From: Paenibacillus spongiae
Lineage (GTDB): Bacteria > Bacillota > Bacilli > Paenibacillales > Paenibacillaceae
Direction: 5' to 3'
DNA: 64,000 nucleotides
Assembly (NCBI RefSeq): GCF_024734895.1
Contig: NZ_CP091430.1
Span: 7,255,501-7,319,500, forward strand
Below the pieces are notes generated by a model. The model searched no databases and was not told the DNA's origin. It was given only the letters and a program-made list of their open reading frames with translations. Positions 23,711 to 32,927 of the stretch are shown here, piece after piece. The position numbers and the translations under genes are program-made. Position 1 is the first letter of the stretch; each line of letters starts with the position of its first letter.

Positions 23711-26047
23711 TCAATAAAGGCTCTCGATATTGACGACGGAGTACGACCGCCACTCTTCGGGCAGCAGCCGTTGGTACTGCGGCTGCAGGTACCGGTCGTC
23801 CACGAGCACGAGTGTGCCGCTGTCCCGCTCCGAGCGGATCAAGCGCCCTCCCGCCTGCAGCACCTTGTTCATGCCGGGAAAGACGTACGCATAATCATAG
23901 CCGTTCCTGCCTGTACGCTCGAAGTAATCCTTGATGACATTCCGCTCCAAGCCGAGCTGCGGAAGCCCCACGCCGACGACAATGACGCCGTTCAACCGGT
24001 CCCCCACCAGATCGATCCCCTCCGAGAAAATACCGCCCATGACGGCGAAGCCGACCAGCGTTCTTGCATTCGCGGCATCGAACGCCGCCAGAAACCTTTC
24101 GCGCTCCTCCTCCGTCATGCCGGTCTGCTGAACGAGCGTATCCGCGTATGTTTGGCCGCCGTCCATCGTCATGAACCGTTCGTACACATCCTCCATGTAG
24201 GCGTAGGAAGGGAAGAACACCAGGTAGTTGCCTGGCTGCTTCTCCGTGATCTGTCTGATCATTCGGGCAAGCGGCTCCTTCGTCCGTTCGCGGTCCTGAT
24301 AGCGTGTGGACAGCGGCTGAATCTTCACTTCCAGCTGCTCATGCGAGAACGGCGAAGGGATCGCAACCGCATAGTCCTCCTTGCTGCCGCCGAGCATCTC
24401 CGTATAGAAGCTCAAGGGAGATAGTGTGGCGGAGAAGAAAATATGGCTGCGGAAGCCTTTGCCCATCTGACTGAGCAGGTAAGACGGATCCAGGCAGAAC
24501 ATCCGGATGCGCACCTCGCTCTTGAAGCATTCCGTGTAGGTGACATACCGCTCGTCGTACAGCTTGGCCGCACGCAGAAAGTCTGAAGCGGCAAAATAGC
24601 CCTCCAGCAGCAGCGCCGCCGCATGCCCTTGCTCTGCGCCCAGAGAACCCGCGGCGAGCACCTTCTCCGCCGTATAGACGAAGAATTCGACCAGCTCGAT
24701 CAGCTCGCCCGGCGCTTCCAATTCAACGAGGGTCTTTCGTTCCCCGATGGCTTTGCGGACGCGGAGCAGATGCTGATTCACATCCTTGGATGCTTCGTAC
24801 ACGTCCGCGCGGATCGTCTTGAACGTCCGCTGCAGCTCCAGGAAATCCGCCTTGTTCAGCTCGGCGGAGTACATCTCCCTGCCCCGGTCCACCAGATTAT
24901 GCGCTTCGTCGACGAGCAAGGCCGTCTGCCGCTTCTGGTCCTCGATCAGCCGCTTCAGGCTCACTCGCGGATCGAAGATATAGTTATAATCGCAGATGAT
25001 GCCGTCGGCGGCGTAAGCGGCATCGAGCGAGAACTCGAACGGGCACACCTTGTGCTTGCGGGCATAACGCTCCACCACCTGCCGGGTCATCGCCGTCTCC
25101 TGGGACAGCATGTCCAGCATTGCCGCATTCACCCGGTCATAGTAGCCGTCGGCATATTCGCAGAATTCCTTGGAGCAGCGCATCTCCTCCTGGAAGCATA
25201 CCTTCTCCTTCGCCGTGATCGTCACGGTATGCATATGCAGTCCGCCCGCCTGCATCAGGGTCAGCGCTTCCTCAGCGGCTGTTCGCGTAATCGTCTTGGC
25301 CGTCAAATAGAACAGCCGCTGCAGCAGTCCTTCGCCCATCGCTTTGACCGCCGGGAACAGCGTCGAGATCGTCTTGCCCGTTCCGGTCGGAGCCTTGGCG
25401 AACAGCTTGCGCTTGTCCGCGATGGACTTATAGACGGACCCGGCCAGCTTCCGCTGTCCTTCCCGATAGGCGTCGAACGGAAACGCCAATGCCCTCATGC
25501 TCGAATCGCGAGCGATCACATGCCGTTGCCTCAGCTCGGCGTAGGGAGCGTAACCGCGGATCATCTCTTCCATAAACTGCGCCAGCTCCCCGAAGGTCAT
25601 CCCGCGGACGAAACGGCGCTGCTCCTCGGTGTTCACCTGCACGTAGGTCAGCTGTATGCGCATGCTGGGGAGTCCCTGCTCCTCCGCTACCATGTAGGCA
25701 TAGCAGATCGCCTGCGCCCAATGAACCGGATATCCGTCTTCGCCGATGGCCTCCAGACTGCCCGACGTGGATTTGATCTCGTCCACGGTGAGCCCCTCGT
25801 CCGTCTCGAGCAGGCCATCGCATCGCCCATCCACGACGAAGAGGAGATCGCCCCGGGGCATCTCCGTCTTCACATATACTTCCTTGCGATCCTTCTCGCC
25901 GTACTCCTTCTGGATCTTCTGATGGGCCTTCGTGCCGTCCGTCAGCGATGCCGCCGTGCAGAACCCGGATTCGATGCTACCGCTCCGGTACACGTATTCG
26001 ACAAGCGCCCTTACCGAAATTTGAACCGTATTCGCCGTATTCACCAT
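23711..26047 (-). CDS. DinG/XPD-type DNA helicase with N-terminal PD-(D/E)XK-like nuclease domain
   Basis: A 778-aa protein. The N-terminal part (about 1-190) carries DLLFVVDGRCDGLL and LTVDEIKST, the D...D/E-x-K core of RecB/Cas4-like nucleases. The helicase has Walker A KAPTGTGKT, DEAH (LLVDEAHNLVD) and later FSATLSPLSF, YLVFFPSY and the C-terminal GRLIRSERDSG. Four Cys between motifs I and II (CFQEEMRCSKEFC, then CPFEF) fit the XPD iron-sulfur cluster. It probably works in DNA repair of branched or damaged DNA. ATG at 26047 (MVNTANT) is chosen over 26149 because the upstream codons are not conserved in type and a GGGAGAGG site fits. The gene is monocistronic. Confidence 0.87.
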   Translation of the reverse strand: MVNTANTVQISVRALVEYVYRSGSIESGFCTAASLTDGTKAHQKIQKEYGEKDRKEVYVKTEMPRGDLLFVVDGRCDGLLETDEGLTVDEIKSTSGSLEAIGEDGYPVHWAQAICYAYMVAEEQGLPSMRIQLTYVQVNTEEQRRFVRGMTFGELAQFMEEMIRGYAPYAELRQRHVIARDSSMRALAFPFDAYREGQRKLAGSVYKSIADKRKLFAKAPTGTGKTISTLFPAVKAMGEGLLQRLFYLTAKTITRTAAEEALTLMQAGGLHMHTVTITAKEKVCFQEEMRCSKEFCEYADGYYDRVNAAMLDMLSQETAMTRQVVERYARKHKVCPFEFSLDAAYAADGIICDYNYIFDPRVSLKRLIEDQKRQTALLVDEAHNLVDRGREMYSAELNKADFLELQRTFKTIRADVYEASKDVNQHLLRVRKAIGERKTLVELEAPGELIELVEFFVYTAEKVLAAGSLGAEQGHAAALLLEGYFAASDFLRAAKLYDERYVTYTECFKSEVRIRMFCLDPSYLLSQMGKGFRSHIFFSATLSPLSFYTEMLGGSKEDYAVAIPSPFSHEQLEVKIQPLSTRYQDRERTKEPLARMIRQITEKQPGNYLVFFPSYAYMEDVYERFMTMDGGQTYADTLVQQTGMTEEERERFLAAFDAANARTLVGFAVMGGIFSEGIDLVGDRLNGVIVVGVGLPQLGLERNVIKDYFERTGRNGYDYAYVFPGMNKVLQAGGRLIRSERDSGTLVLVDDRYLQPQYQRLLPEEWRSYSVVNIESLY

Positions 26048-26216
26048 CTTCGCGCCTCTCCCGCCGCCCTCATGAGAGAACATTTGTTCCTTCCATTGTA
26101 GCATGCGAAGTCGGCGGACGCACCCCCGGAAGCGGCTTATGCATGGCAATTATTTAACGCCGATTGCGCCGTTCCTGTCATCGTCATTCTCTTGCTCCTG
26201 CTGCTACAGAGCTTGC

Positions 26217-27173
26217 CTAACCTGTCATTCGCTCTAGGCATTGCAGCAGGCTGGCCGCCGTCTCCTGCCGCTGCCGGAGCAGTGCGGACATTGGCCACAA
26301 TCCCGATCCGCGGCGAATGTCGCCATCGATCAGACGCAGCATCCACAGCGAGAATACGGCCGCATATAGCGCATATGCCCGTTTGAACGGTTCCGCATCG
26401 TGGCGCATGCCGCACTCTCCCGCCGCGGCAAGATAACTATCCAGAAGGCGCTCTCTCACAGGTTCATTCATCATACCCGGAAATGTCGGATGCGACATGT
26501 CCAGCGCATGGTACAAATCCCAGAAGGGCGAATTCAGGTGCATATGCTCCCAATCAAGCACCAGCAGCCGCCCGCCAGCCACGGCATAATTGCCGGCGTG
26601 AAGATCGCCATGGGACAGCACCTTCGCTTGTTCGAACGGTGACTCTTCCCGCCCCAGCATCTCCAGCATCTCTTGAACGCGGGGAAGCCCCGCGCCAATC
26701 TCTTCACAGATCCGCAGGATCTCCTCTTCATTGGCAGAAATCTCTGCCGCGAGCACCCCGATCGGAGGCTTCGGACCCTTCAGCGGGCCATTGCGCAAAG
26801 CGCCCGTCGGAAATCCGTGCCACCAGGCCATATGCTGGATGAGCTGCGCAGCTGTCTCCTCCCGAAACGTATGATCCAATGAACCGAGATCTTCGAAGAG
26901 CAGCCAATGCCTTCCCTGCCGGCTATCGATAGATGAGGCGAGCAAGCGGGGGTATAAGGGTGGAAAATAAGGCAGGATGTGCTCATAAACCCACAGCTCG
27001 GAACCCCACTGTCCATCATTGGTTAGCGGTTTAAAAATAAAGCTGCCGCCGACGGTGAGTCGAAGCCGCTCGACGCGGCTGCCGTTCATTCCCGTATATA
27101 GCGGCTCCCGTCTGGCGATCAGCCGCTCATCTAACGTGCCATCGGGCAGTATCATGCCCCTCGGAAGCCCCAT
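26217..27173 (-). CDS. Aminoglycoside phosphotransferase-fold kinase
   Basis: A 318-aa APH-family kinase. The Brenner motif is SHGDLHAGNYAV (catalytic Asp), and the metal-binding LVLDWEHMHLNSPFWDL follows. The N-lobe Lys is in FIFKPLTNDG. Such proteins phosphorylate aminoglycosides, choline, sugars or spectinomycin-like compounds; the substrate is not readable. I choose ATG at 27173 (MGLPRG) with GGAGG 8 bases upstream, over a GTG at 27209. The long interdomain part EEILRICEEIG resembles APH/ChoK-like members rather than true AAC/APH resistance genes. Confidence 0.82.
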   Translation of the reverse strand: MGLPRGMILPDGTLDERLIARREPLYTGMNGSRVERLRLTVGGSFIFKPLTNDGQWGSELWVYEHILPYFPPLYPRLLASSIDSRQGRHWLLFEDLGSLDHTFREETAAQLIQHMAWWHGFPTGALRNGPLKGPKPPIGVLAAEISANEEEILRICEEIGAGLPRVQEMLEMLGREESPFEQAKVLSHGDLHAGNYAVAGGRLLVLDWEHMHLNSPFWDLYHALDMSHPTFPGMMNEPVRERLLDSYLAAAGECGMRHDAEPFKRAYALYAAVFSLWMLRLIDGDIRRGSGLWPMSALLRQRQETAASLLQCLERMTG

Positions 27174-27407
27174 GGTTGATCCTCCGTTTCGTAATCCATT
27201 CTTTTCCACAAGCTGATTACCTATTATATCATCCTGCGTTCGTTTCGTTCAGATGTCCTTTACTTTTTTATAAGAATTAGCGGCGGACGGTTCATCCGCT
27301 GGAATTATATTAATTTTGTGAAAATCCATGAAAACTTTCATCGTTCTATGATACTATTACCTCATTGCTTTTTGCAGCCAGAAGAACAGGAGTGTTGGTG
27401 GGTTAGA

Positions 27408-28808
27408 ATGGAACATGCAGCTATGGACAACAAGGCAGGCGGCGTCAGCTTGAACCTCTACAAGCTTACGTGGCCGATATTCCTCGAATTGTTACTGTTT
27501 ATGATGATGGGAACGGCGGATACGCTTATGCTCAGCGGGGTCTCCGACGATGCGGTGTCCGCAGTCGGCGTCGTAAACCAGTATATCTTTATTTGTATCC
27601 TGATCATGGAGGTCATCAGCAACGGCGCGTCCGTCGTTGTTGCCCAATATATCGGCTCCCGCCGGATGGCTGAAGCTTCGAAAATCGCAGCGCTGGCAAT
27701 AACGATGAATCTCGTGCTGGGGCTTGCGGTCAGCGCGGCGCTGTTCGGATTCAGCGATGCCATTCTGAGCTCGATGAACCTGGAAGGCCAAGTGCTGGCG
27801 TATGCGAAGACGTATATGGATATTGTCGGCGGATTCATCTTCATACAGGCGCTGATCAACGTCCTCGCAAGCCTGATCCGCACCTACGGATTTACGAAAG
27901 AATCGATGTACGTCGCCTTCGGAATGAATGTCGTTCACGTCGGACTTAACTTTGTGCTTATCTTCGGATATCTCGGATTTCCGGAAATGGGCGTGGCAGG
28001 TGCCGCGGTATCCACCGTAATCAGCCGGGCGCTGGCGTTTGTCGTCTTTGCCTGGGTGCTCTACCGTGTCATGGAGGTTCGTATCGCGCTGCGCGACTAT
28101 GTCACTTTCTCCAAAACGTATATGCGCAAAATCTTGTCGGTCGGCATTCCGTCCGCGCTCGAGCAGGTAACCTATCATGCCTGCCAGACGGTATTTCTTT
28201 ACTACGTCACCTTCTTGGGGGCCGAAGCGCTCGCATCGCGCTCCTATGCGATGACGATATCCCAGTACATTTATTTATTCAGCGCCGCGATCGGAATGGG
28301 CACGGCCATTATCGTCGGACGCTATGTAGGAGCCAAGCTGAAGGATCAAGCTTATCGCCGGGTGATGAAAAGCGTCGTCTGGAGCTTGAGCATTACGATT
28401 GCGGTAGATCTGGTTATCATTGCTTTCCGCGAGCCGTTGGTCAACCTGTTCACAGACAGCGCGGAAGTCATACGCATGACTACGCAGGTCATTCTGTTCA
28501 GCATCCTGCTTGAAACGGGCCGCTCGATTAACCTTGTGTTCATTAATGCCCTGCGGGCGGCGGGTGACGCCAAATTCCCCGTCTACATGGGATTCATCTC
28601 AATGGTATGCATGAGCTTGCCTCTTGGTTACCTGCTCGTATTCAAGCTTGACATGGGACTTCCCGGCGTATGGATCGCCATCGCCGCCGATGAATGGCTG
28701 CGCGGAATTATTATGAGCCATCGTTGGCGCAGCCGGGTGTGGGAGAAGCGTTCGCTTGTGGAACCGTTGGAGCCTGCGGCAGCGGCTGCGGCCGGCTCGG
28801 GGAACTAG
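27408..28808 (+). CDS. MATE family efflux transporter
   Basis: A 466-aa protein with about 12 membrane helices in two similar halves (WPIFLELLLFMMMGTADTL in the first; GIPSALEQVTYHACQTVFLY in the second). MATE pumps export drugs or metabolites with Na+ or H+. ATG at 27408 with GGTGGG upstream; an open frame from 27318 adds a non-conserved 30 residues. A charge-poor C-terminal tail rich in Ala follows helix 12. No local regulator is seen. Confidence 0.88.
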   Translation: MEHAAMDNKAGGVSLNLYKLTWPIFLELLLFMMMGTADTLMLSGVSDDAVSAVGVVNQYIFICILIMEVISNGASVVVAQYIGSRRMAEASKIAALAITMNLVLGLAVSAALFGFSDAILSSMNLEGQVLAYAKTYMDIVGGFIFIQALINVLASLIRTYGFTKESMYVAFGMNVVHVGLNFVLIFGYLGFPEMGVAGAAVSTVISRALAFVVFAWVLYRVMEVRIALRDYVTFSKTYMRKILSVGIPSALEQVTYHACQTVFLYYVTFLGAEALASRSYAMTISQYIYLFSAAIGMGTAIIVGRYVGAKLKDQAYRRVMKSVVWSLSITIAVDLVIIAFREPLVNLFTDSAEVIRMTTQVILFSILLETGRSINLVFINALRAAGDAKFPVYMGFISMVCMSLPLGYLLVFKLDMGLPGVWIAIAADEWLRGIIMSHRWRSRVWEKRSLVEPLEPAAAAAAGSGN

Positions 28809-28821
28809 CTGAACGAATAAC

Positions 28822-28862
28822 AAGACGGCCTCGATTCCGTGATTCCGGGGCCGTCTTTTTTC
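28822..28862 (+). terminator. Terminator of the MATE gene
   Basis: Stem AAGACGGCC/GGCCGTCTT followed by TTTTTT, 14 bases after the stop. Confidence 0.85.
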
Positions 28863-28913
28863 ATACATGGTTTACATCCCTTGCAGACTGTGTTATTTTT
28901 ATTTCGATAAGTT

Positions 28914-28925
28914 TAGAAATATAGA
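28914..28925. promoter_or_regulatory. Likely ArsR-family operator, site 1
   Basis: TAGAAATATAGA lies 20 bases before the arsR-like start. The identical 12-mer is in front of the MFS gene (29257-29268). Shared sites at both genes indicate autoregulation. Confidence 0.6.
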
Positions 28926-28944
28926 TACAGACGGGAGCGAATGC

Positions 28945-29229
28945 ATGATGGCGGAAGAACACGCAGACATAAAGCAAGCCGTCAAGGTATACAAAGCATT
29001 AGGCGAGCCGACCCGCCTCAAAATCGCTCTGCTGCTGACCGAAGAGCGCAATCTGTGCTGCTCCGATATCGCAGGCAAGCTGGAATCTGTCGCCGGCTCG
29101 ACACTGTCTCATCATCTCAAGCAGTTGACCGATAGCGGACTGCTGCATCTCCGCAAGGACGGCACATATATCTACTACAGCGTAAACCGCGAGATGGCGC
29201 AGAAGTACGCGCCGTATTTGCTGGCATAA
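28945..29229 (+). CDS. ArsR/SmtB-family repressor
   Basis: A 94-aa winged-helix repressor: VKVYKALGEPTRLKIALLL, then the alpha3 region EERNLCCSDIAGKL with two adjacent Cys where many ArsR proteins carry ELCVCDL, then the recognition helix GSTLSHHLKQLTDSGLL and wing RKDGTYIYYSV. The Cys pair suggests metal or thiol sensing. ATG at 28945 (or 28948) follows GGGAG. The gene directly precedes an MFS exporter, and both have the same operator, so the repressor probably controls export of the inducer. Confidence 0.88.
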   Translation: MMAEEHADIKQAVKVYKALGEPTRLKIALLLTEERNLCCSDIAGKLESVAGSTLSHHLKQLTDSGLLHLRKDGTYIYYSVNREMAQKYAPYLLA

Positions 29230-29256
29230 TTTTTTTGCTTACTATTTCCATGTTTC

Positions 29257-29268
29257 TAGAAATATAGA
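29257..29268. promoter_or_regulatory. Likely ArsR-family operator, site 2
   Basis: A second TAGAAATATAGA, preceded by TTTC to give TTTCTAGAAA, 34 bases before the MFS start. Confidence 0.6.
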
Positions 29269-29302
29269 ATTTTGGTTAAGAGTCGAGAGGAGAAAGAGAA
29301 CC

Positions 29303-30499
29303 ATGTCAAACGCTTGGAAAATCTATATGCTGGCCATCGTCAGTTTTCTGGTCGGCACGTCGGAATTTATTATCGCGGGGATTCTCGATAAGGTAGCGGA
29401 GGATACCGGCGTATCCGTGTCGTCGGCAGGCCAGCTTATTACCGTATTCTCCCTTGCCTACGCTTTCGGCACGCCATTCCTCATGGCCGTCACGGCCCGT
29501 ATGGAAAGACGCAAGCTGATGCTCTATTCGCTGGCTGTATTCATTGCCGGAAACATCATCGCCGCCGCAATGCCGGGGTTCGAATTTCTGATGCTTTCCC
29601 GAATCGTCCTTGCGCTGAGTACCGGGGTATTCGTAGTCACGGGACTGACGGTTGCCTCCAAGCTGGCGCCGGCCGGCAAGCAAGGAAGCGCCATCGCAAC
29701 GCTCGTTATGGGCTTCAGTACGGCTTTAATCGTGGGCGTTCCTCTGGGCCGGGTTATTTCTTCGGTTTATGACTGGAGGTCGATCTTCGGGGGCATTGGC
29801 TTGCTGGGCGTAGCCGCCATACTCATCATCTACTTCTCCCTGCCGCAGACGGAAGGCGAGGAGCCCGTACCGCTCCGAAGCCAGCTGGCTCTGGTGAAAC
29901 AACCCCGAATCGCGATCGCCTTGTCGGTGACCTTCTTCTGGATCAGCGGGTACGCCATTGCCTATACCTATATCTCGCCATTTCTGCTTACCGTTACAGG
30001 AATGAACGAGCAGGCTGTGAGCGCAGGGTTGTTCGCCTTCGGAATCGCCAGCCTGATCGGTTCCAAGTTCGGCGGCTACAGTACGGACAGATGGGGCGTT
30101 CCCGTTACGCTCGTTGGCGGAATCGCGGTGCATGCCGCGGCGCTGATCCTCTTGTCATTGGCAGCCGGGTCGCCATCCATCGTGTTTGTCCTGCTGATGC
30201 TGTGGTCGTTCTCCGCGTGGTCGACGGGCCCTACGCAGCAATATAACTTGATGACGCTTGCTCCTGAAGCTTCCGGTATTATGCTAAGCCTGAACAGCTC
30301 CGTTCTGCAGCTTGCCATGGCCGCCGGAGCGGGCATCGGAGGCGTTGTCGTGGAACGCGCCTCGTTATCGTCCATCAGCTGGATCGGCGCCGCTGGCGTT
30401 GCCGTCGCAGCAGCGACTGCCATCGCTTCCGTTAGACAATCCCGTACCCGAAAGCTTCGGTGCGCGGCACAGCAGGCGCTGGAGAAAGCGGGAGCTTGA
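29303..30499 (+). CDS. MFS transporter, DHA1 (drug:H+ antiporter) type
   Basis: A 398-aa protein with 12 predicted helices. It has the N-terminal signature FLVGTSEFIIAGILDKVA, the motif-A-like loop ARMERRKLM between helices 2 and 3, and motif C-like GVPLGRVIS. This resembles the AraJ/YdhP group of exporters of drugs or sugars. It is controlled by the ArsR-like repressor immediately upstream, sharing its operator. Strong GAGAGGAGAAAG upstream of ATG 29303. Confidence 0.88.
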   Translation: MSNAWKIYMLAIVSFLVGTSEFIIAGILDKVAEDTGVSVSSAGQLITVFSLAYAFGTPFLMAVTARMERRKLMLYSLAVFIAGNIIAAAMPGFEFLMLSRIVLALSTGVFVVTGLTVASKLAPAGKQGSAIATLVMGFSTALIVGVPLGRVISSVYDWRSIFGGIGLLGVAAILIIYFSLPQTEGEEPVPLRSQLALVKQPRIAIALSVTFFWISGYAIAYTYISPFLLTVTGMNEQAVSAGLFAFGIASLIGSKFGGYSTDRWGVPVTLVGGIAVHAAALILLSLAAGSPSIVFVLLMLWSFSAWSTGPTQQYNLMTLAPEASGIMLSLNSSVLQLAMAAGAGIGGVVVERASLSSISWIGAAGVAVAAATAIASVRQSRTRKLRCAAQQALEKAGA

Positions 30500-30511
30500 G
30501 GCGGGCCATTC

Positions 30512-30552
30512 TTATCCCCATTTTTATCAACAACTTATTCACATTATCCACA
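30512..30552 (+). promoter_or_regulatory. Cluster of four DnaA-box-like sites
   Basis: TTATCCCCA (30512), TTATCAACA (30524), TTATTCACA (30535) and the perfect box TTATCCACA (30544) lie in one direction within 41 bp, 9-12 bp apart. They follow the MFS stop. No dnaA, dnaN or replication gene is near, so this is not an obvious oriC. It may titrate DnaA or regulate the next gene. Confidence 0.6.
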
Positions 30553-30756
30553 ACACCTGATTCTATACGGCAAGGAATGCGGGAGCCTGACAACAAACGA
30601 ATGCATTTTACATTCCGTATGTCTCAGGATGGATTATAAAATACCTATAAAATTCCATTTATTACATGACTTTGGCAACTAACGCAACAGAAGAGGGCTG
30701 AGATATAATGAGTTCGGAAGGCGCGCCGATCTACCAATTAGAAGGGGATTGAACCA

Positions 30757-31440
30757 TTGATGATAAAATCGACTATTCGTCTCATTATATTCGCTGCTCT
30801 TGCAGCCATTATCGCGATTCCAATGACAGTCTATGCAGCCGGCGCCGAAGAAACGCCCGTTTCGAACCCGCCCGAGACCAAATCCCTCTCCTTTTCACTC
30901 TTAACGGAAGGCTCCTTCGCTGCCCTTCAAGTGGGCAACGTCGTTCATGTTTATAATGAGAATGGCCAGCTGTTCGAAACCCAGGGCGCGGACCGGGCCG
31001 GAACCCTTAAGGATCTCTTCGTTCTGCCTTACGGGGCGGAGCAAATCCCTTTCGTGCTTGTGCATAATGAGAAGAACGGCTACCTCGTGTTCAGCGACCT
31101 GTGGCCCAAATTCGCCAAGGGCAAGGAAAAGGACGAGAAGGAAGCTTACTATAGCGGTCGCGTTTTCACCGCGGCGCAGACCAAGATATGGAGCAAGACC
31201 CGTCATCATATGGCCATGCAGCAGAATGGCGAGGCTGTCGCTTATGTGGCGAATGACTTCGATAATCTGAAGAAAGGCTATCATGAAGCAATCCGGGTCA
31301 AGGGCAAGCTGCGAGGCCTCGTCCTGTATGATTGCTGCCCTTATCTTGTCGTTGAGAACGAGAAGCAGGAGCTGATCGTGTATCACGCCGGAGCGAGCGG
31401 ACCCGAAATTGCCGGACAAATCGATTTCAATAATAGTTGA
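30757..31440 (+). CDS. Exported protein of unknown function
   Basis: A 227-aa protein with a signal peptide (LIIFAALAAIIAIPMTVYAAGA, cleavage near residue 27). The mature part is hydrophilic, with short beta-like stretches (FAALQVGNVVHVYNENGQLF) that recall a repeat fold such as WD or Kelch, but I cannot identify a domain. Two adjacent Cys are in LYDCCPYLVV. ATG at 30757 follows GAAGGGG. It has its own terminator and upstream DnaA-box cluster. Confidence 0.7.
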   Translation: MMIKSTIRLIIFAALAAIIAIPMTVYAAGAEETPVSNPPETKSLSFSLLTEGSFAALQVGNVVHVYNENGQLFETQGADRAGTLKDLFVLPYGAEQIPFVLVHNEKNGYLVFSDLWPKFAKGKEKDEKEAYYSGRVFTAAQTKIWSKTRHHMAMQQNGEAVAYVANDFDNLKKGYHEAIRVKGKLRGLVLYDCCPYLVVENEKQELIVYHAGASGPEIAGQIDFNNS

Positions 31441-31452
31441 AGATTGAGCAGA

Positions 31453-31480
31453 ACCCCTTCCGCAGATTGCGTGAAGGGGT
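31453..31480 (+). terminator. Hairpin after the exported protein gene
   Basis: An 8-bp stem ACCCCTTC/GAAGGGGT ending 40 bases after the stop, with a weak T-run. Confidence 0.6.
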
Positions 31481-31789
31481 ATTCACGTTAACGATCCCCT
31501 TTCCTATAAGGATCTATCCTACCGCCTTGAAAGGTAATTAATGTATGTATCATGACGCGGGGAGTTAATGCCTGTATAATGAATAAAGGATGATGCGAAC
31601 TGACCTTTCGCATGTAAATAGTTGGTTTTTTTATTCATTTGACGAATCGGGTAATGCACCTTAATATGATATATTATATGTTAACGCATACACGAAAAAC
31701 GGCGTAACGTCAATGCTTTTAAGCTTTCATGGACAAAAGCGTTAAACCGTTCGAGGGGTTGCGTTTATAATCGAGAGGGGCAGATTTTC
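31481..31789. other. Upstream region of the TrpX-type operon
   Basis: About 300 bp, AT-rich in the middle (31617-31690). TATAAT at about 31766 could be a -10. I looked for a T-box or riboswitch, as expected for an amino-acid transporter, and did not see conserved motifs. Confidence 0.4.
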
Positions 31790-32836
31790 TTGAAAAAGTT
31801 GACATGGCTGATGCTTGTCCTTTCAGCGGTCTTGATTGTAGCGGGCTGCGGAAGCAAAGCGAACGAGAAAGGAAACACCGATTCAGGCAACGCGGGGGGC
31901 GGAGCCGGCAATGCCGAGAAAAAGACGTACAAAATCGCGATTTCGCAAATTGTCGAGCATCCATCCCTGGACGCGACGCGCGAAGGCTTCTTGGCCGCAC
32001 TCAAGGATGCCGGCTTGACAGAAGGCGACAACCTGAAGGTGGATTACAACAATGCACAGGATGATTCGACGAACAACCTGTCCATCGCACAGAAAATCGC
32101 CGGCGAGAAGAACGACCTTGTTCTCGGGATCGCAACCCCGTCCGCGGTCGCACTCGCTTCCAATGTGAAGGATACGCCGCTGTTGTTCGCGGCTGTAACG
32201 GATCCTGTCGATGCGAAGCTGGTCACCAATGTGGACGCCCCCGGCGGCAACATCTCGGGCGCATCCGATACGAACCCGGAAGCGATCGTGAAGCTGATGG
32301 ACTTCATCGCGGGCAGCTTCCCGAATGTGAAGAACGTCGGCATCGTGATCAATGAAGGCGAACCGAATGCCGTCATTATGGCCAAGAAAGCCGAAGAGGC
32401 ATTGGCCAAGCATGATATCAAGCTCGTGAAGGCTGCCATCACGAATACTTCGGAAGTGAAGCAGGCTGCCGAATCGCTGGTAGGCCGCGTTGACGCGTTC
32501 TACATTACGCTCGACAACAAAGTAGTAAGCGGCGTTGACGCCATTCTGAAAGTGGCCAAGGATAAGAAAATTCCGTTCTTCTCCAGCGACCGCGACACCG
32601 TCGAGAAGGGTGCCTTCGCAACGGTTGGCTTCAAGTACTACGACCATGGCTACCAAGTAGGCCAGATGGCCGTCGACATTCTGAAGAACGGCAAGAAACC
32701 GGCTGAGATGAAAGTGACCGTACCGGACAAACTCGATCTTATTCTTAATCTTAAAGCCGCAGCCGATTATGGCATCGAAGTTACGGACGAGATGAAGGGC
32801 CAAGTGAAGGACCCTGAACAAAACCTGATTCAATAA
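31790..32836 (+). CDS. ABC transporter substrate-binding lipoprotein, TrpX type
   Basis: A 348-aa lipoprotein (ABC_sub_bind family, PF04392). TTG start at 31790 with GAGAGGGG upstream; signal peptide with lipobox VAGC (Cys about 20). The body reads KIAISQIVEHPSLDATREGF, LVLGIATPSAVALAS, LLFAAVTDPVDAKLV and later FSSDRDTVEKGAFATVG, as in streptococcal TrpX proteins that bind aromatic amino acids. Permease and ATPase genes follow. Confidence 0.87.
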   Translation: MKKLTWLMLVLSAVLIVAGCGSKANEKGNTDSGNAGGGAGNAEKKTYKIAISQIVEHPSLDATREGFLAALKDAGLTEGDNLKVDYNNAQDDSTNNLSIAQKIAGEKNDLVLGIATPSAVALASNVKDTPLLFAAVTDPVDAKLVTNVDAPGGNISGASDTNPEAIVKLMDFIAGSFPNVKNVGIVINEGEPNAVIMAKKAEEALAKHDIKLVKAAITNTSEVKQAAESLVGRVDAFYITLDNKVVSGVDAILKVAKDKKIPFFSSDRDTVEKGAFATVGFKYYDHGYQVGQMAVDILKNGKKPAEMKVTVPDKLDLILNLKAAADYGIEVTDEMKGQVKDPEQNLIQ

Positions 32837-32847
32837 TCGATACATGC

Positions 32848-32875
32848 GGGAGTGAACGTTCTTTCGTTCACTCCC
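32848..32875 (+). terminator. Intra-operon hairpin after the binding-protein gene
   Basis: A perfect 11-bp stem GGGAGTGAACG/CGTTCACTCCC with a C/T-rich tail. It probably lowers read-through or protects the 3' end so that more binding protein than permease is made. Confidence 0.7.
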
Positions 32876-32927
32876 TCTTCATGCTTACTTTCAATTCATC
32901 ATTCATAAGGAGTAAAGGAGGACAATC

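Noticed and set aside
31481..31789. T-box or amino-acid riboswitch before the TrpX-type operon
   Set aside because: No T-box core (such as GGTGGNACCGCG) or other conserved aptamer motif is visible.
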